Origin: Viola odorata
Taxonomy: Eukaryota; Streptophyta; Magnoliopsida; Malpighiales; Violaceae
DNA: 64,000 nt
Direction: 5' to 3'
Assembly: GCA_963691705.1 (NCBI GenBank)
Contig: OY829538.1
Location: 52,045,151 to 52,109,150, forward strand
The notes under the pieces were generated by a model. It saw only the letters and a program-made list of their open reading frames with translations, was not told where the DNA came from and did no database searches. This document shows positions 11,117-24,392 of the stretch, piece by piece; positions within the stretch are counted from its first letter, which is position 1, and each line of letters starts with the position of its first letter. Position numbers and translations under genes: made by a program.

Positions 11117-14100
11117 CTATTCGTAACTCGGATGTACCTCTTGTCCGACTTGAAGCCACGAGTCTGTATTGAACTCGTCTCCAAACTCAAGTCTCAACAA
11201 TATCCCAAACAAAATCTTCCCCTGCTTCCCAGGAAAAGAAAAGTTAAGTTACTCAGGCAACAATTGAAATTAAAGAACAACTTTTGTGTGAGAATGGAAA
11301 TGGCAGTACTACTACAGCTAACCTTAACTCTCCTGTAAGAAGCTAATGTCGCTAAGGGTTCATTCGACCTCTGTACTTGTCCTCCAGCTTGCTGGACGGA
11401 ATTGATCATCTGGCAACGGTTGCAACCTCCCAATGACTAGCAAGGAAAGCAATAATAGAGTTCGATGAGAATAACATCACGTATCCTCAAAGAGAGCGCG
11501 AGAGAGTTTGATGAGCATAACTATACTATTTTGACTGTTCATATCGAGTTCCTACGCTAAACAAGCTCAAGGGAACACATTGGTTAAAAAGTCTTCATGA
11601 GTTAGGCTATGACTTGCTCTGTTGCTCATTCGTTAAACTACTGTCAACTAGAGAAGTTTTCCAAATTGTGCTAAAAAAATAATTTTAACTATACATACAA
11701 TCGACTCAGGCTGGCCCATGAAAAAGCCAGAATAGTTCATTCCCAAAATATATGTAGTACTTACGACAAAATTATTGTTTCCGATTTTGATGCTTCTCCA
11801 TCCATCTTCCGCTAAAGGTTCACCTCCAGATATCACAAGGTTGGGCCGAAATCTCATAGGATCGACTTGAACAACTGTTCCATGCGTTCTCTCCTGTTGA
11901 TCTGTCAACATCAAACTTGATAAATATTTTTCCAATTCATCAAGGGAAAATTACAACTAAAGAAAAGGTCCAAAATCAAATGACTAAATAATTCCATATG
12001 ATAATGGTAAGGAAATGAATCCAAAATCGTTCATTTCCTCAGAAATACAGACTTTTCAGTTAGGTAAAAAACATAATCAGCTAGAACAGTTGCCTTTTGT
12101 TTCCATTTCTTAATGCTACTTAAAAGTATAATGACATCTAGAGTAGAGCAAGACAATCTATGCTGATTGGCCACACCTATCATATCCCACAAGATCATTT
12201 CATTTAAATAAGCATCTGAAGACTCATAGCTAATCCACTCCCTTAGTTACTTTGCTACACAATACCTGGACACTACGTCATGAATGCAAACAACCTTAAC
12301 AGGTCAAGAGAGAAAATTTTAGTCCACTGTGATCAAAGAAAAGTAAAGTACACTAGAACATACTCAAGCTCAATCTGCAGTTGAGTTCAGATACACTCTC
12401 TTCAGATATTAACAAGAACTGAGCATCGTTGGCGAAATTCAACTTGTTCCCCACATTTCTGCACAAGCCTGTACTTCTGTCATGGTTCGACAAAAAGTAC
12501 TTGGAACTAGGATGTCGTAACAAAGTGCAAGGACGATCAACTGCATTGCTAAACCATAGGTTGATATCATTATCATAGTGCCGGTCTTCATATCTGCCAT
12601 CAGCAAATCATCAAATTGTTAAGCATGTTTTATCCTTTAACCATCGTTGATATGACAACACATGGAAAAAAAATCATGGTAGCAACCTTTCTAAAAGTCA
12701 TTACAGATTAATAACTTTTTGATAGCTAATTAAATTATAATACTAAAGTGAGTAGAGCATAGTCTGTGTAGAAAGTCTAATATATTATAAATATATGTTA
12801 GGTATATACCGTTTGGAGTCCAACTCAGTTTCTTTCCCTTCACCAGGATGCAAATCCAACTTAACGTTGACCTGCAATTTTTCCCTGCATCGAGGCGACT
12901 CTACAAACATTATCCCTCTTTTGAGGTCGATATGGGTACTAATAAAGCACATTTCAGGAACCTACAAGAGAAACTCTAATAAATTAATGTTTTGTCTTGC
13001 ACATGAAAATGACACTATCCGCAAGTACAATCTCACCTTCTTCTGCGTAAGAATCTCGCCAGCTAGACTTTTAAGGAGCCACTCCCGATCATGTAGCAAA
13101 CCTGGTCAACTTGGCAAGTGAGTTGAAACAAAGAAATTCGAAAGAAAATGCACAACTATTTCACAACATGAAACCTATAAAAATGAAGAGGCATATAATC
13201 CTGAAAGCTATATAAACAAGAAGGCAACAAAAGGATACCAGCAGTGCTCAGAGGCCAACTTTCTACACTAAATCCCGCGCATGATTTTATTGGGTAAATG
13301 GTTATGGACTTCAGGAAAGAACCAGTAGATAAGAATCTTCTTTCCTGGCCTGTAATTTTGGTAAACAATCAGCCATTAGGTGCAGGAGAACAAACTTCAA
13401 AAAGATGCTGAATTTCTTTAGCTTCTAACTTTTTTAGAACATAATACCCCCAGAAACTTCGTGCAACAATGTTGAAAAGATCAGTAGGGAAAAAAAAACT
13501 GGACAACAAAATTAAATGGAAAGAAAGTATCTGCTGTGGAATGAAGATGACTAGCTGAAAATGAATGACCAAATTATTACTAGCTAGTTTTAAAAACTAG
13601 GAGGAATAATGTCCAGTCATGTAATAAGTCGCATTTCTCATGGTACAAAGAAACCTTCACTAAAAGTGAACATCTAATGAATTAAAAAGGCAAAAAAGAG
13701 GATAAAACAAAACAAAGACAAACTTGTGCCAGTTATTGCAGCAACAACAAATATCCAAAGAAAAACTTATCACATCCCTCGAACAAATAAAATAACAGAG
13801 CCTTTTAGGGGAAGAAATGCATAAAATAAATAACCTAGACTCAAAACTTCCCCACTAGTATGGAACTACTATATGAGAGAAATAGCAAAACATTCCTGGT
13901 TATACTTCGTTTATACTCGATGCCAAAACCTTAGTAGAATAGCTTCCTAGTAGGAAGGAAATATCTGTGGCATAGTGGACCTTTAGTATACTATACCGAA
14001 ATTATGGGATCAAAACATACTACCGGGTAACATTTTATTCTCAACAAGATCTAGCACAATTAGACATGGAACAGCATACGTTTTTTCATTTGATTCAGAA

Positions 14101-17100
14101 GACTCCAAAGCAAAAATTTAAAATACCCTTCAGGATATCCTAAAAGAAAAAGCTCTCAAAGGGATTGCTAGATCTTGTAAGATTGAGAAATCGTATGATA
14201 AAAACATACTGTTGAGTAACTTTTGTCGTTGACAAGATCCAGCAGAATCACACGGGGAAAACGTGCAAGATTTGTCATCATTTCATTTCATTGGGAAGAT
14301 GTAAAGCAAAAGTTGAAAATAACCTTCAGGAGATGACGAGATGGACCTTGTTCTTAACAAAATCTCACTTCCAGATTTACTTGGTGGTGATACAAATGAA
14401 CTTGTTATGAAGTCGATAAATTTCTGCACGACATCCATCAAAAACTAAAATAAATCAGCTCAGAACAACTCATACTAACTTAAAACCAAACAACATCAGA
14501 TCGATTCTTTAGAAAGTTCATTGTTAAATTCATGCAGAAAATCTTGTCATAACTGGTGCATACATTTCTCTACCTTGGCATCTTCATATGTAGACATGTA
14601 ACCAAATGATACTCTAACAGCCCCAGTTGGTTTTCCATGGATTACATCGTTATCATCCCAGCAAGTATGCCCAGCCTGAATTTGTAAATTTTCAAGGTGT
14701 ATCAGATGCATCACTCGGAGAAAAGCACATCACAGCGTTGCAATGCAAGTGATAAAGTAACTAAAGAATACTCTCACCTTTTTACTATTTTATCTGGAAT
14801 TTGGAAAGAAAATTAACAAGGACCAACCCACATACCTCTAAATTCAAAAGAAGGTCTTGGTGAGACAAGCCAAGGTATTTTGCACATGCACCAGGGTTGC
14901 AAAAGCATCCTGTCTACATAAAAACAGCAGGGCAAGTAGAAGTAAATGCCATCAGTGCCCCATCGCTACTAATTTCTTTAACATTCTATTAGGATTCAGG
15001 CAAAAGTGTCTTACAGAAAAAAACTAAGCACACAAGCTCAGTTAGTATAAACTCTGTTATAAAGCCTTTGAACCTGGAATAACTTAACACATAAAACCAT
15101 TGATATATCATCTTTCACTAAAGGGACTGATACATTAGCTGCTAGCCCACACATATTACGCAGTAAGCATCAATGTCTATATGGAAAATAGCACTCCAAC
15201 AAAATGAGAACTGAGGCAAGCATCCACCAAAGGAAGAAAAAGAGAAGTTAAATGCACAGATCTCTTGAATCTTACCCTTAACTGTATTCCAGACAGGGAA
15301 GCCAACTTTTCCACCTCACGGTACCCAAACCAAGAACCATCTGACCTTTTCAAGTTGAACGTCACTGTGGGACCAGATTTATAAGAAAGTACCTGAAGGA
15401 GGTTGAAACCTATATCAAGATCTTAACTTACAAAACCACCAGTAAATGTAAGCAGGTATTGAAGGGCAATACATATACAGTTCGAACATTTGTGGAAGGC
15501 ACACATCCACAGAAGGGAACAAAACTTGAAGTACAGTGACTTCACTAGAGTTATTTAAGCAGAAAAAGGGGGGTATATTCATGAACCATGCCTTGAGTTA
15601 AAAAGAGGAGACTAATTCTTCATTCAACCAGAAAGGTGGCCCAATTAATATGCCTGGTTCCAGTCTACACCTAGGACAGACATGGAAGAAAATTCTTAAG
15701 GCCAAAGAGTGTTGAATGAACTACTGAAAATTTTACATGGGTAAGGAGCATTGGATGCAACACCTCAAGAGTAAGATACCAATGCATAGGACTAAAATGG
15801 AAGAACAGAAAGGGGAAAGAACACAATAATACTCACTCGAGTCTTAAAATAATAGGCCAAAAATAAATATTTGCAAATCAACTTGTTAAACTAACCTTTG
15901 AACCATGAAGCCCAAAAAGTACGCAAACTCTAGCTCCATTTTCATGTCTTAAAGACAAAAGTATCTTCTTGACATATGCAGTAAGGGAAGCAGTATGACT
16001 GCAAATGCAAAAGTGTTAAAAGAACTTTTACTAACTAATTTAAATATTATACCATCCCAACAGGAAATTCTGCACAATGGTTTCATGGAGTTATACACAC
16101 CGGCATATCATAGGTGTAGTTAGGGAATTGAGTATCTTGAATCCATGGTGTATAGACGCTATACTCAGGAATGAGCTAGTCCCATCCTCAAAAAGCTCCT
16201 CAAGGCATTCTCTTCTCTTAACAAAGTCCATGTCAGCAAATGAAGCAGACACTGTGCCTGGAATATTTCTAAAATCAGTAAATATACTAGTGATGCTTAC
16301 ATTTGATTTCAATTACAAGTAACAATATCTAGGTGCCAACCTCCACTGAAGTAAGTCTTCTTTAGTAACTTTGCAGCATCTGTTGTATTAAAAATGTAAA
16401 AGAGGCTTAGGGCCACAAATAGAAACACTTTGAACCAAATTATCATATTTTTACTCTTAACAAGATGGAGTTGATCAATGTCATCATAAACAGAACTTGG
16501 AAAGTGGACATTGTTTTAGAATCCATCACTTACCATTCCGAACAAGAAGAGCCCCAAGTCCAGTTGGATAGCCAAATAGCTAGACAAAAATGTCAGGACA
16601 AAGAAACAATATAAGAAGAATAATTTTGGAATGGGATTAAGAAAAGCATAGACTAAAAGAATGTTTACCTTATAAAATGACAATACAACAAAATCAGCAG
16701 GATACTCCGATAAATCAGGGGGATGGGTTGCACACCCTTTTGCAGCATCAATCAAGACCATCCAGGGGCCCCTATTTACAAAACATGAGATTATAGGATT
16801 GTTGGTACAAACGAACCAGCAAAGACGCTGGTTAATTTGGGTGGATGCATCCTGTTTTTATTTTTTCCCCTTTGTTCAATGAGATGCATGCAAAATGCAA
16901 TGCCATGGGTATCAATGAATGCCCACACAATAATATAATATCACAAGCAGATATTCATCAACAGCACACAATAAGGCATTCGATCTTACATACTTGCCAA
17001 ATGGAGAATCTTCCAAAACCTTTTCTGCATCTTCCTTGATAAGCTTCACTAACTGAAGGTTGAATTTGAAGCCTGAGAAATTGCACTCGGACGGAAAAGC

Positions 17101-18629
17101 AAATAAGCTATAAGCATCACCTGCAAAAGTAACAATGCATGACAAACCAAGTGCGTCAGATAGTACTAAACCACAACAGACGAAATTGATAAATAGATGT
17201 ATTGCTGATTTTTTATCAAATGATGTTTTCTCTTGCCTCTCACCACACTATCAAAGTGCAATATTCCACAAGCAGGTCAAAATTTTAACTGGTACAATGA
17301 TTACCAATAGGTTTTCCTTCCAGAAAATTGGCTTGTTTTCTCCTTTGTACTGGGTGTTGGATTATCTTCACTGGTGTTATATTGCCATTGGAAGCTCCAT
17401 AATCATGCACATAGTCTTCAACATCTATTGCAAATGCAGCTGCTCCTTGGTTCAGAGCATATCTAAAGATATTATCAAGGGTGACACGGCAACACATAAA
17501 AAGTCTCGACAAAAGAAAAGAAAAATCAGGAACAGGATTATTCAGGTTAAGAGGTGTACTGCCTTCATTTGGAAGATCATCAATTGTAGCCCATACAACA
17601 ACCTACTCCTACAATTTAAGGACCATAACAGTAGTCACCAGTGGAATTGTATCGGAAGAGGCATATTAATTATACACTGAAATAGTTAATCCAGGATACT
17701 CTCTAATCCCAAGTACACTATTGTGATTTTCCATTGTATGCATAAAACAGCCACCATGACTCCATGGAAAAGCCTCTCCAACTAACTTTAATGCAGCTGT
17801 AGCCCCAGAGGTGAAGACACATGTATAGTCTTTTAGAGACGCATTGAAGTAGTCAAGAACCTGAGTACAAATCCCATATATTTAAAAACCAACAAAACGC
17901 TGCTCACTTTTACACCAATGGAGCATAATACTTCAATTTACAAATTGGCTATCCAGTTTTTATATGGAAAATGCTACCTGTTGACGAGCTCCTCTTAGGA
18001 TTTCAGTTGTTGCCGAACTGGTATCGCTTTGACTGTCTAGGTTTTAATTAAAGACTTGGTTCGCTACATCATATTCATGACATCCAAATCTTAATAACCA
18101 CAGAATAAAAAACAAGTCTTTAAAAACGACATTCAATCAATGAAATTCACAACGAATTATTTTTACGAGGCCGGCCTCTTTTTTTCTATTTTCGGACAAG
18201 CTTCAACTTCAAGGTCTGACTTCAAATCAAACTGTCTGGTGATTTTCTTAAAAAAACAAAAACAAAAACAAAAAACAATGATAAGCAAGGATACGAGGAT
18301 TTCCATAGATGTTAGTGGTAAGATCTTTGCAGATGGATTCCATTTGTAATTCTGAATATAAAGTGGCTCCAGCATGGTCCAAGTAAACAATATCTGCAAT
18401 TTCCCAAATTCAAATAACAAACCAATTCATCAAAAAAAGTGTAATAATAAGAATAAGAAGTCGAAAAAGAATAGTCTTTGATTAATTAAAAGAGAAGATT
18501 ACCACTTTGTTCTAATCGCTTGAATTCGGTAGCTCGGATTTCATCAATGCCCTTTGAACCATTTGAATAGCCATAATCATCTCCAAACTCTTTCAGAAAC
18601 TGTGCCTTCTGTGCTGCTGCTGCTTCCAT
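11117..18629 (-). CDS. ABA3: Molybdenum cofactor sulfurase (22 exons)
   Basis: Transfers sulfur from cysteine onto the molybdenum cofactor, activating aldehyde oxidase (last step of abscisic acid synthesis) and xanthine dehydrogenase; cytosolic. Exons from the start: 18503-18629, 18295-18393, 17978-18036, 17700-17860, 17305-17462, 16994-17120, 16669-16771, 16534-16579, 16341-16379, 16101-16257, 15896-15998, 15276-15392, 14836-14913, 14574-14675, 14324-14423, 13239-13349, 13037-13101, 12810-12961, 12364-12593, 11765-11901, 11323-11436, 11117-11221. Each junction is GT-AG and the joined frame is open for 829 codons, near the roughly 820 of Arabidopsis ABA3. The N-terminal NifS-like domain has VYLDHAGATLYSE, the PLP lysine in SFYKLFGYPTG (K278) and the persulfide cysteine in TGCFCNPGAC (C437 by alignment). 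The C-terminal MOSC part starts near SITIYPIKSCAGFSVESWP and includes RFRPNLVISGGEPLAEDGW and LGGCNRCQMI. No damage is seen. The initiator methionine starts MEAAAAQKAQFLKEFG, as in homologues. Confidence 0.95.
14012..14333. repeat. Direct duplication in intron 15 of MoCo sulfurase, including an exon edge
   Basis: Copy one (about 14012-14136) and copy two (about 14200-14333) share AAAACATACT, GTAAC, ACAAGATC, AAAGCAAAA, AAAATA and CTTCAGGA in order. The second copy includes the true 3' edge of exon 15 (donor at 14323), so the intron carries a decayed copy of the exon 15 end and its splice donor (about 14120-14136). Confidence 0.65.
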
Positions 18630-19787
18630 TTCCGGTTATTGTGAAGGAAGTGATGCACTGAGTAAGACTGGAGATAAAATACAGATGATTATACGATGAA
18701 TGGCAAAATGGAGAGCAGCAAAAATATTTAATTATCTCCGTCTTAGCAGACAGTTCTAGAAGAACACAACAAAATGGCAAAATAGTAATTACAAAGAAAT
18801 TCTAGTGTATAAAAACACTGTTTTCAATCTCATTCCTTTCGTCGGTATATCTCATCTCAGCATTAAAAACGAGATAAAAAACTTTATGTTCCATCTTACT
18901 TTATAACTCCATTATAAGAATTATTATTTGACCGATATGGCTGAAATATATCGAGATAAAAATCAGATTCGGTATTTTATTTAGAATTGATTATATTTGA
19001 TGCTTGTTATTTGTGTGTAATCTTGTACCATTAATAAAACCGAAAAATTCACTGAAATTGGATTGACAATCTTACCATGAAGCATGTTGTAATTTTGTTA
19101 ATCGATGGGAAATAGTGTACTATAAAGTTTAAGAATTTGCAATTTATTGAAGATTTGGTGATTTTGTATGGGAAAAATAATAATATGAATCTCGTGTTTA
19201 TATTATATGCTCGGATCACACTCTTTATTTGGAATTGAATCAATTCATACCCACAATTTTAACAAATTGCACTGTCTTTCACATTTGACTAAGGAATTGT
19301 TTGGCTGCACATGATATGCTCGTTTTAATTATTTTTTTCAATTTTTTTGGTTTTAATTAATTTATGTTAGCCTAATTTTTTTATAAAAGAAATTAATTTG
19401 TTATTTTCATGTCATATCTTTTTTTATAAATAAAATGTCATTAGCTAAATTTAAGATACAACCAAACATTTCCTTAGTTAATTTTGAAGATAAGAGTTTT
19501 GTTAGCTCTGGAAAATTGTGGTGCTAATGTGGCACGCTATGGTTGGTTATCGCTCCTTGTGACCTGTAAAAAGACCCAAGGTTGAATCTAGAAGGAAAAC
19601 TCTCCAGACGATCAAGACAGTGTTCCCTATGGCAATGGAAAAACATAATTTAGAAGAGTTGTATGAATGAGAGCCTTAGAACCATTTTATATAGCTAGGG
19701 TTCTTATACTACCTATAGAAGGAAATCTTTCCTTACGTGGAGTTACCTTTACTCATATAAGAGTGTATATAAAGAGATATTTGGCTG
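18630..19787. promoter_or_regulatory. 5' flank of MoCo sulfurase
   Basis: AT-rich sequence that should hold the promoter and 5' untranslated region of the minus-strand gene. The 19,300-19,480 part is mainly T-rich on the plus strand. No specific element can be assigned. Confidence 0.4.
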
Positions 19788-19918
19788 TACTCTCTCTGGT
19801 CTTTATTAATTGACTTTCTGAAACAGTAACATTCAGTAAAACAAATACCAAAAAGTCAAGTAATGTGTATAGTAACATTCAGTAGGAAAATGACAATTAA
19901 TTGAGACCGGAGGGAGTA
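19788..19918. mobile_element. Stowaway-type MITE (131 bp)
   Basis: Left end TACTCTCTCTGGTCTTTATT and right end, read in reverse, TACTCCCTCCGGTCTCAATT form about 27-bp terminal inverted repeats of the CTCCCTCCG Stowaway/mariner type, including the flanking TA duplications. The interior is 80 bp without coding capacity and has the phrase AGTAACATTCAGTA twice. Confidence 0.88.
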
Positions 19919-20063
19919 TTAATTATGATCTTATAATTGGAGTAGGCAAGTAAATATTACCTCATATATCAGGAAACGTCAATTCTTAAAGCGAGAAGTC
20001 AAGTAGGTATGACTGTAAACGACAAATCCTAATTATCAGTTGGTGGTTGATGGTTGTCGAATC

Positions 20064-21371
20064 TGTCAAAAATAAATATAAGTTACAACTCGCTACTAAG
20101 AACAACTGAATTGTAGATAGCAGTAAGAGGTTCGATCCATAGGGAGTTGTGGTATGACTTTTGTGAAAACTTGTAAAAATCGGTGATAACATTTAGATGA
20201 AAATGGGGTTTTGTATTGAAAACTAAAAACCGGAAAAGTAATAAAATAACAAAACAGTCTTGGCTAAGAATGGTGTTCTTGGTCAAGGCGGCAGATCTAG
20301 AAATGAAAATCAAATATGAGAAAAATTTCTAGTAGAGACTGGCAAGCTATGAGATATGAGTTACAATCATTGATGCAGGGGTATTTATCTTCAATCTACA
20401 AAGTTGTTATAGGATCAAGGTACGCTTATGACCCCTGCTTTCCTCCTGTATCAACACCATCTCAGGTACGCTTAGAGATGATGCCTAACCAACCAGCACC
20501 TTACTGGTTAAAGGGTTTATTGAGTTGGTTGATGAATGATTAGGGGAAGACAACTCCAGACTAGTATCCTCGGGCGTCAATCGGGACTAGATCCGATTAA
20601 CCTTTCACCCTACCATTTCACAGATGTTCCACTAGTTCGTAAATGTCTACTTCGATCCCCTTAGTCAATAATCAATGGCTAAGAAGAATGACTGTTGCGT
20701 GATCTATTCGATCCTAGGTTGATCAAGTCTAAAATCAAATAGAAGACACGTTAGAAATAATTACGAGATCGATTAAATGCAGATTTAAAGATTAATGAAA
20801 TTGATTAGGTCTCATGCATACTCAAGCTCATGCTTAAAATGCCTCTACTAAGAAGGATAAACTTAGCTACTCATACTCATGATTGAAAGCAAAATAAACA
20901 ATGTATTGAGATAATAAAAATCCTTCGTTGTCGAAGGAGCAAAGTGTATGTGAAAGGTGATAAAAAAAACCAGGAAGAAGGTTCCAATCCAGAAGCGGCA
21001 GCCTCCGTGTCAAAACCCTAGGAAGAGTATAAATAGTCCCATCTTCCTAGAAAATAGCTAAAGGCAGAAATAAAGGAAATAAAATCCAATCCTAATCAAC
21101 TCTAATTCGTATTTTGAATTACTCTCTTCCTCACAAAATAATTCTATCAAAACAAAACAGCGAGACACATCTACAATCCGTCCGTGATTAATGCTTTCAA
21201 TCGTCAGGGCAGGAAAGAATCATCTGCCAGCGCCTTTGGTCCGCTGTCTATTGCGTAGATTTCTCCAGGGTGATGGATTAGCCAAGCGAGTCTGTCTTGG
21301 CCAAGAGAGATGGCTTCTAGTCTTGGTTAAGAAAACAGCCAAGAATCCGACTGCTCCAATTTGTTTGCCCA
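20064..21371 (-). mobile_element. Probable solo LTR, Athila-like, reverse orientation
   Basis: Read on the minus strand, the low end matches the U5 end of the Athila LTRs in this window: a phrase like CTATGGATCGAACCTC, then CTATCTACA, then GAGTTGTAACTTATATTTA, against CTGTGGATCCGACCCTC, CTATCTACA and GAGTTGAACTTACATTTA near 49,530-49,602. TG (20064) and CA (21370-21371) would be the ends, flanked by GAATC on both sides (20059-20063 and 21372-21376) as a 5-bp target duplication. No internal domain is seen. The high end rests only on the CA and GAATC match, so it may be wrong. A TATAAATAG at about 21025 is on the plus strand and does not fit the orientation. Confidence 0.45.
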
Positions 21372-21936
21372 GAATCATGCTTAATTCCCCTTCTTCGTGC
21401 TCCCTTCCTCTCCAAAGTTGTTTCCTACGATAATCGAATGATTCACACCAAAATCAATAACATATCATTCGAAATTGCAAGAGAATAGGTGGTAAAAACC
21501 ACTATAGTTAAGACTCAATCAGTGGTACATAATAGAAAAGGTCAAGTGTCCTTTTCCATTCATATCATTTTCTGCACAACCTTTTCTAGGTAAGGCAGTT
21601 GAGCGCGATCTGTCTTGATCTATTAGGGTTGGCTACGCTGCCAATATCCTTTTGGTGTATTGGACGTAGAGAATATATGACCATTATTTTGGGTTTAAAG
21701 CTTCATCTTCTTTCGTTGGTTTTATTCCTGCAAAATCTCATACCGTCAAAAATAAAATATTAAAAAAATTTCATACATCGATTGCGATGGCTCGTCATAA
21801 GCATGTTAAGCGAAAAAAATGTTGTTTATTCCTTATTATTTGATTCTCGTAGAGAGTGCTCTACTAGCCGGTGTTTATCGATGTTTCGCAAAGTAAAACA
21901 AGTTACTTCTCGTTTTAGTGAAATCGCAGTCATTAG
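21372..21936. other. Spacer between LTR-like sequence and mariner element
   Basis: No gene or clear repeat is seen. The phrase GTCAAAAATAAA at about 21,747 resembles the start of the LTR-like sequence at 20064 and may mark another remnant. Confidence 0.4.
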
Positions 21937-24120
21937 TACTCCCTCTGTCTTTGATAAATAAACGCCAGCCCTCAAATCTCTTTGTTTTAGGCAGTGGGCC
22001 TCAAGCCCAGAGTTGTCAGTGTTTTATCTGTTAAACCAACTAAAACTCACCGTTTTGCTTCTTCTTCTCTCCTTCTCTCCTATCATCATCGTCCAAAATT
22101 CAGTACAGTACAGGCGGGAATTTTTTTTGGCCTAATTTCAAAATTCGAATTGTGGCTTCTTACTGTGGCCTAATTGGCCTAATTCCAAAAAAATTGTTTA
22201 CTTGTGGCCTGAAATTGTGGCCTAATTCTAAAATTCAAGTTGTGGCTTCTCCGATAATGGCTTCTCCTCCCGCTGAAACTATTTTATTTATGTCCGATAT
22301 GGCTTCTCCTCCCGCTGACATCAATGAAGTCCAACCTGAATCTCCTCTGGCCAATTATCCTGGGCTTGACGATTTCGCTTCGGATGGTACATGTTTTTAT
22401 GAAACCCATGAACAACAAGTAGTCTAAAGTGATGTAGTTAACCAACACCTGGAGATTCCGGACCTAAACTAGACACCGAGACGAGGTAATTACAGTATTT
22501 CCATTTGAAGTTATTATCCTAATTATCCGAAACTATTATGCTGAATGTGTGTGTCTTTTAAATGGTTAGAGCACAGGAAAGAGCTAATAGGAAGTGAACG
22601 ACGAGCTGCATATGAAATGCTATTGGTCAAAAGTGTGAATGGTGTTCTGAAGCGACACGCAATGAAGGATGTAGCTGACTGTTTTGGAGTGGGAATTCGA
22701 ATAATGCAAAGACTGTGGAAACGTGCAAAAGATTCAAACAACCAAGATTACTCAAGTGTAAGAGTCAAGAATTGTGGTCGAAAGAGAGTTGATTTTGATA
22801 TGGAAAGGATCAGGACCATTCCTTTGAGACAGAGGACAACATTGAGATCTCTTGCTTTTGCCCTGGGTGTGTCTAGGTCATATCTGCATGCTAAATTCAA
22901 AGATGGAGTTATCAAGCAACATACCAATGCCATTAAACCAACGTTGACAGCAGATAACCTTACCTCCAGATTGAATATTTGTCTATCAAGTTTAGACCCA
23001 GCAACAATTCCATGTGATCCCACATTCAACCGGATGGACAACATTGTGCATATCGATGAGAAGTGGTTCTATTTGACGAAGAGATCACATACGTATTACC
23101 TTATGCACGATGAGATTGAGCCGGTAAGAACCATAAGAAACTCTCATTTTATTCCTAAAATCATGTTTTTAGCTGCTATTGCGACGCCAAGATTTGACTC
23201 TAATGGCATGTGTACTTTTGACGGAAAGATTGGAATTTATCCACCTGTTGAAACTATTGCTGCTATTAGATCAAGTCATAATAGGCCTCGTGGTACGCTC
23301 GAAGTTAAACCCATCGCTAACATAACCAGAGCGGTTATTTGAGAGTTTATGATTGCTAAAGTGATTCCTGCCATAACATCCAAGTGACCTAGCTAGAGTA
23401 GAAGAGATGAGATTTTTATTCAGCAAGACAATGCTAAGACCCATATACTCTTTGATGATGTTGACTTCTTGTATGCAGTTCAGGAAAGTGGATTGAATCT
23501 GACTCTGTTTTCCCAGCCTCCTAATTCTCCTGATTTAAATGTCTTAGACCTTGGCTCCTTTAGATCAATTCAATCACTGCAGGCTAAAGATTGTGCAAAA
23601 TCTACCGATGAATTGATTGCGGCAGTGGAGGAGGCATACAAAGCATTTTCAATCAAGAGCAATCGCATATTTTTAACACTACAGTCCTGTATGATTGATA
23701 TACTGAATTGCCAAGGATCCAACATCTACAAGATTCCTCATATGAAGAAGAAACAACTTGAGCGTCAAGGGTTTTTACCATCCACTTTGCGTTGCACTCC
23801 AGAGCTGTATGCAAATGCCTTAAGTCACGTTCCTCCATAAACTCAAAGGTGCTTGTCTAAACTATGCCTAGGATTGAATTTGTTTGTCTACTAATGTATG
23901 GCTTTGTTTCTTTGCAGTGACTCAAGTATTTTGGTCTGAACATGCTGTCTAGAGTTGGTCTAAACTTGCCGTCCAAAGGATATTTTTGTGTGTGATACAA
24001 ATATAAGAAATGGATTATGGTTTCTAGATCTTTTTGTGTGATGCAAATGGAACTGGCTTTATGCCATGCCAATTGTGTATATTCTTTTTGCAAGCAATGT
24101 AGCTTGAGCATCATGTGGAA
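21937..24120 (+). mobile_element. Mariner-like element (plant DD39D type), right end not found
   Basis: The left terminus TACTCCCTCTGTCTTTGATA with its TA at 21937-21938 is a typical plant mariner-like end. It is followed by a short 5' part and a transposase relic at 22258-23840. The matching right terminus was not found before the Athila nest begins at 25,941. It may have been lost or mutated, so the end given here is only the end of recognisable sequence. The relic lies about 2 kb from the Stowaway MITE, whose class such transposases mobilise. Confidence 0.75.
22258..23840 (+). pseudogene. Mariner-like transposase, broken by stop codons
   Basis: A short N-terminal open part (22258-22427) is followed by a likely intron or damaged stretch and a main frame from about 22545. 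The region RRAAYEMLLVKSVNGVLKRH is the conserved N-terminal helix-turn-helix part of plant mariner-like transposases. The catalytic triad is visible: D in HIDEKWFY (codon at 23055), D in QQDNAKTH (23427) and D in NVLDLG (23547). The last two are separated by 39 residues, the plant DD39D signature. The frame is closed by TGA at 23340-23342 and further stops before 23409, between the first and second aspartates, so no functional enzyme can be made. Confidence 0.9.
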
Positions 24121-24160
24121 AGATTTTATTAATTTTTGTAAATGAAGAACTTACTCACAT

Positions 24161-24392
24161 TTTGGACAGCAATTCCCCTGTTTTTACTTTCATAATTTCT
24201 GTTTACATTGAGCATTATTTGCAAATATGTTGTTTACATTTTGATGCAATTCCCGTTTCCATTTGGACAACAATTCCCCTATTTTTACTTTCATAATTTC
24301 TGTTTACATTGAGCACCATGTGCAAATATGTTTACATTTTGATGCAATTCCCCTATTTCCATTTGGACAGTAATTCCCCTATTTTTACCATC
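24161..24392. repeat. Tandem repeat, about 100 bp, 2.3 copies
   Basis: Units start at 24161, 24262 and 24362 (partial) with TTTGGACAG or TTTGGACAA followed by AATTCCCCT. They share ACTTTCATAATTTCTG, TTTACATTGAGCA and TTTTGATGCAATTCCC. The array lies 3' of the mariner-like transposase and may belong to the same element. Confidence 0.85.

Noticed and set aside
21025..21035. TATAAATAG as promoter of the LTR-like sequence at 20064
   Set aside because: It is on the plus strand, while the U5 similarity puts the LTR on the minus strand. Probably chance in AT-rich DNA.
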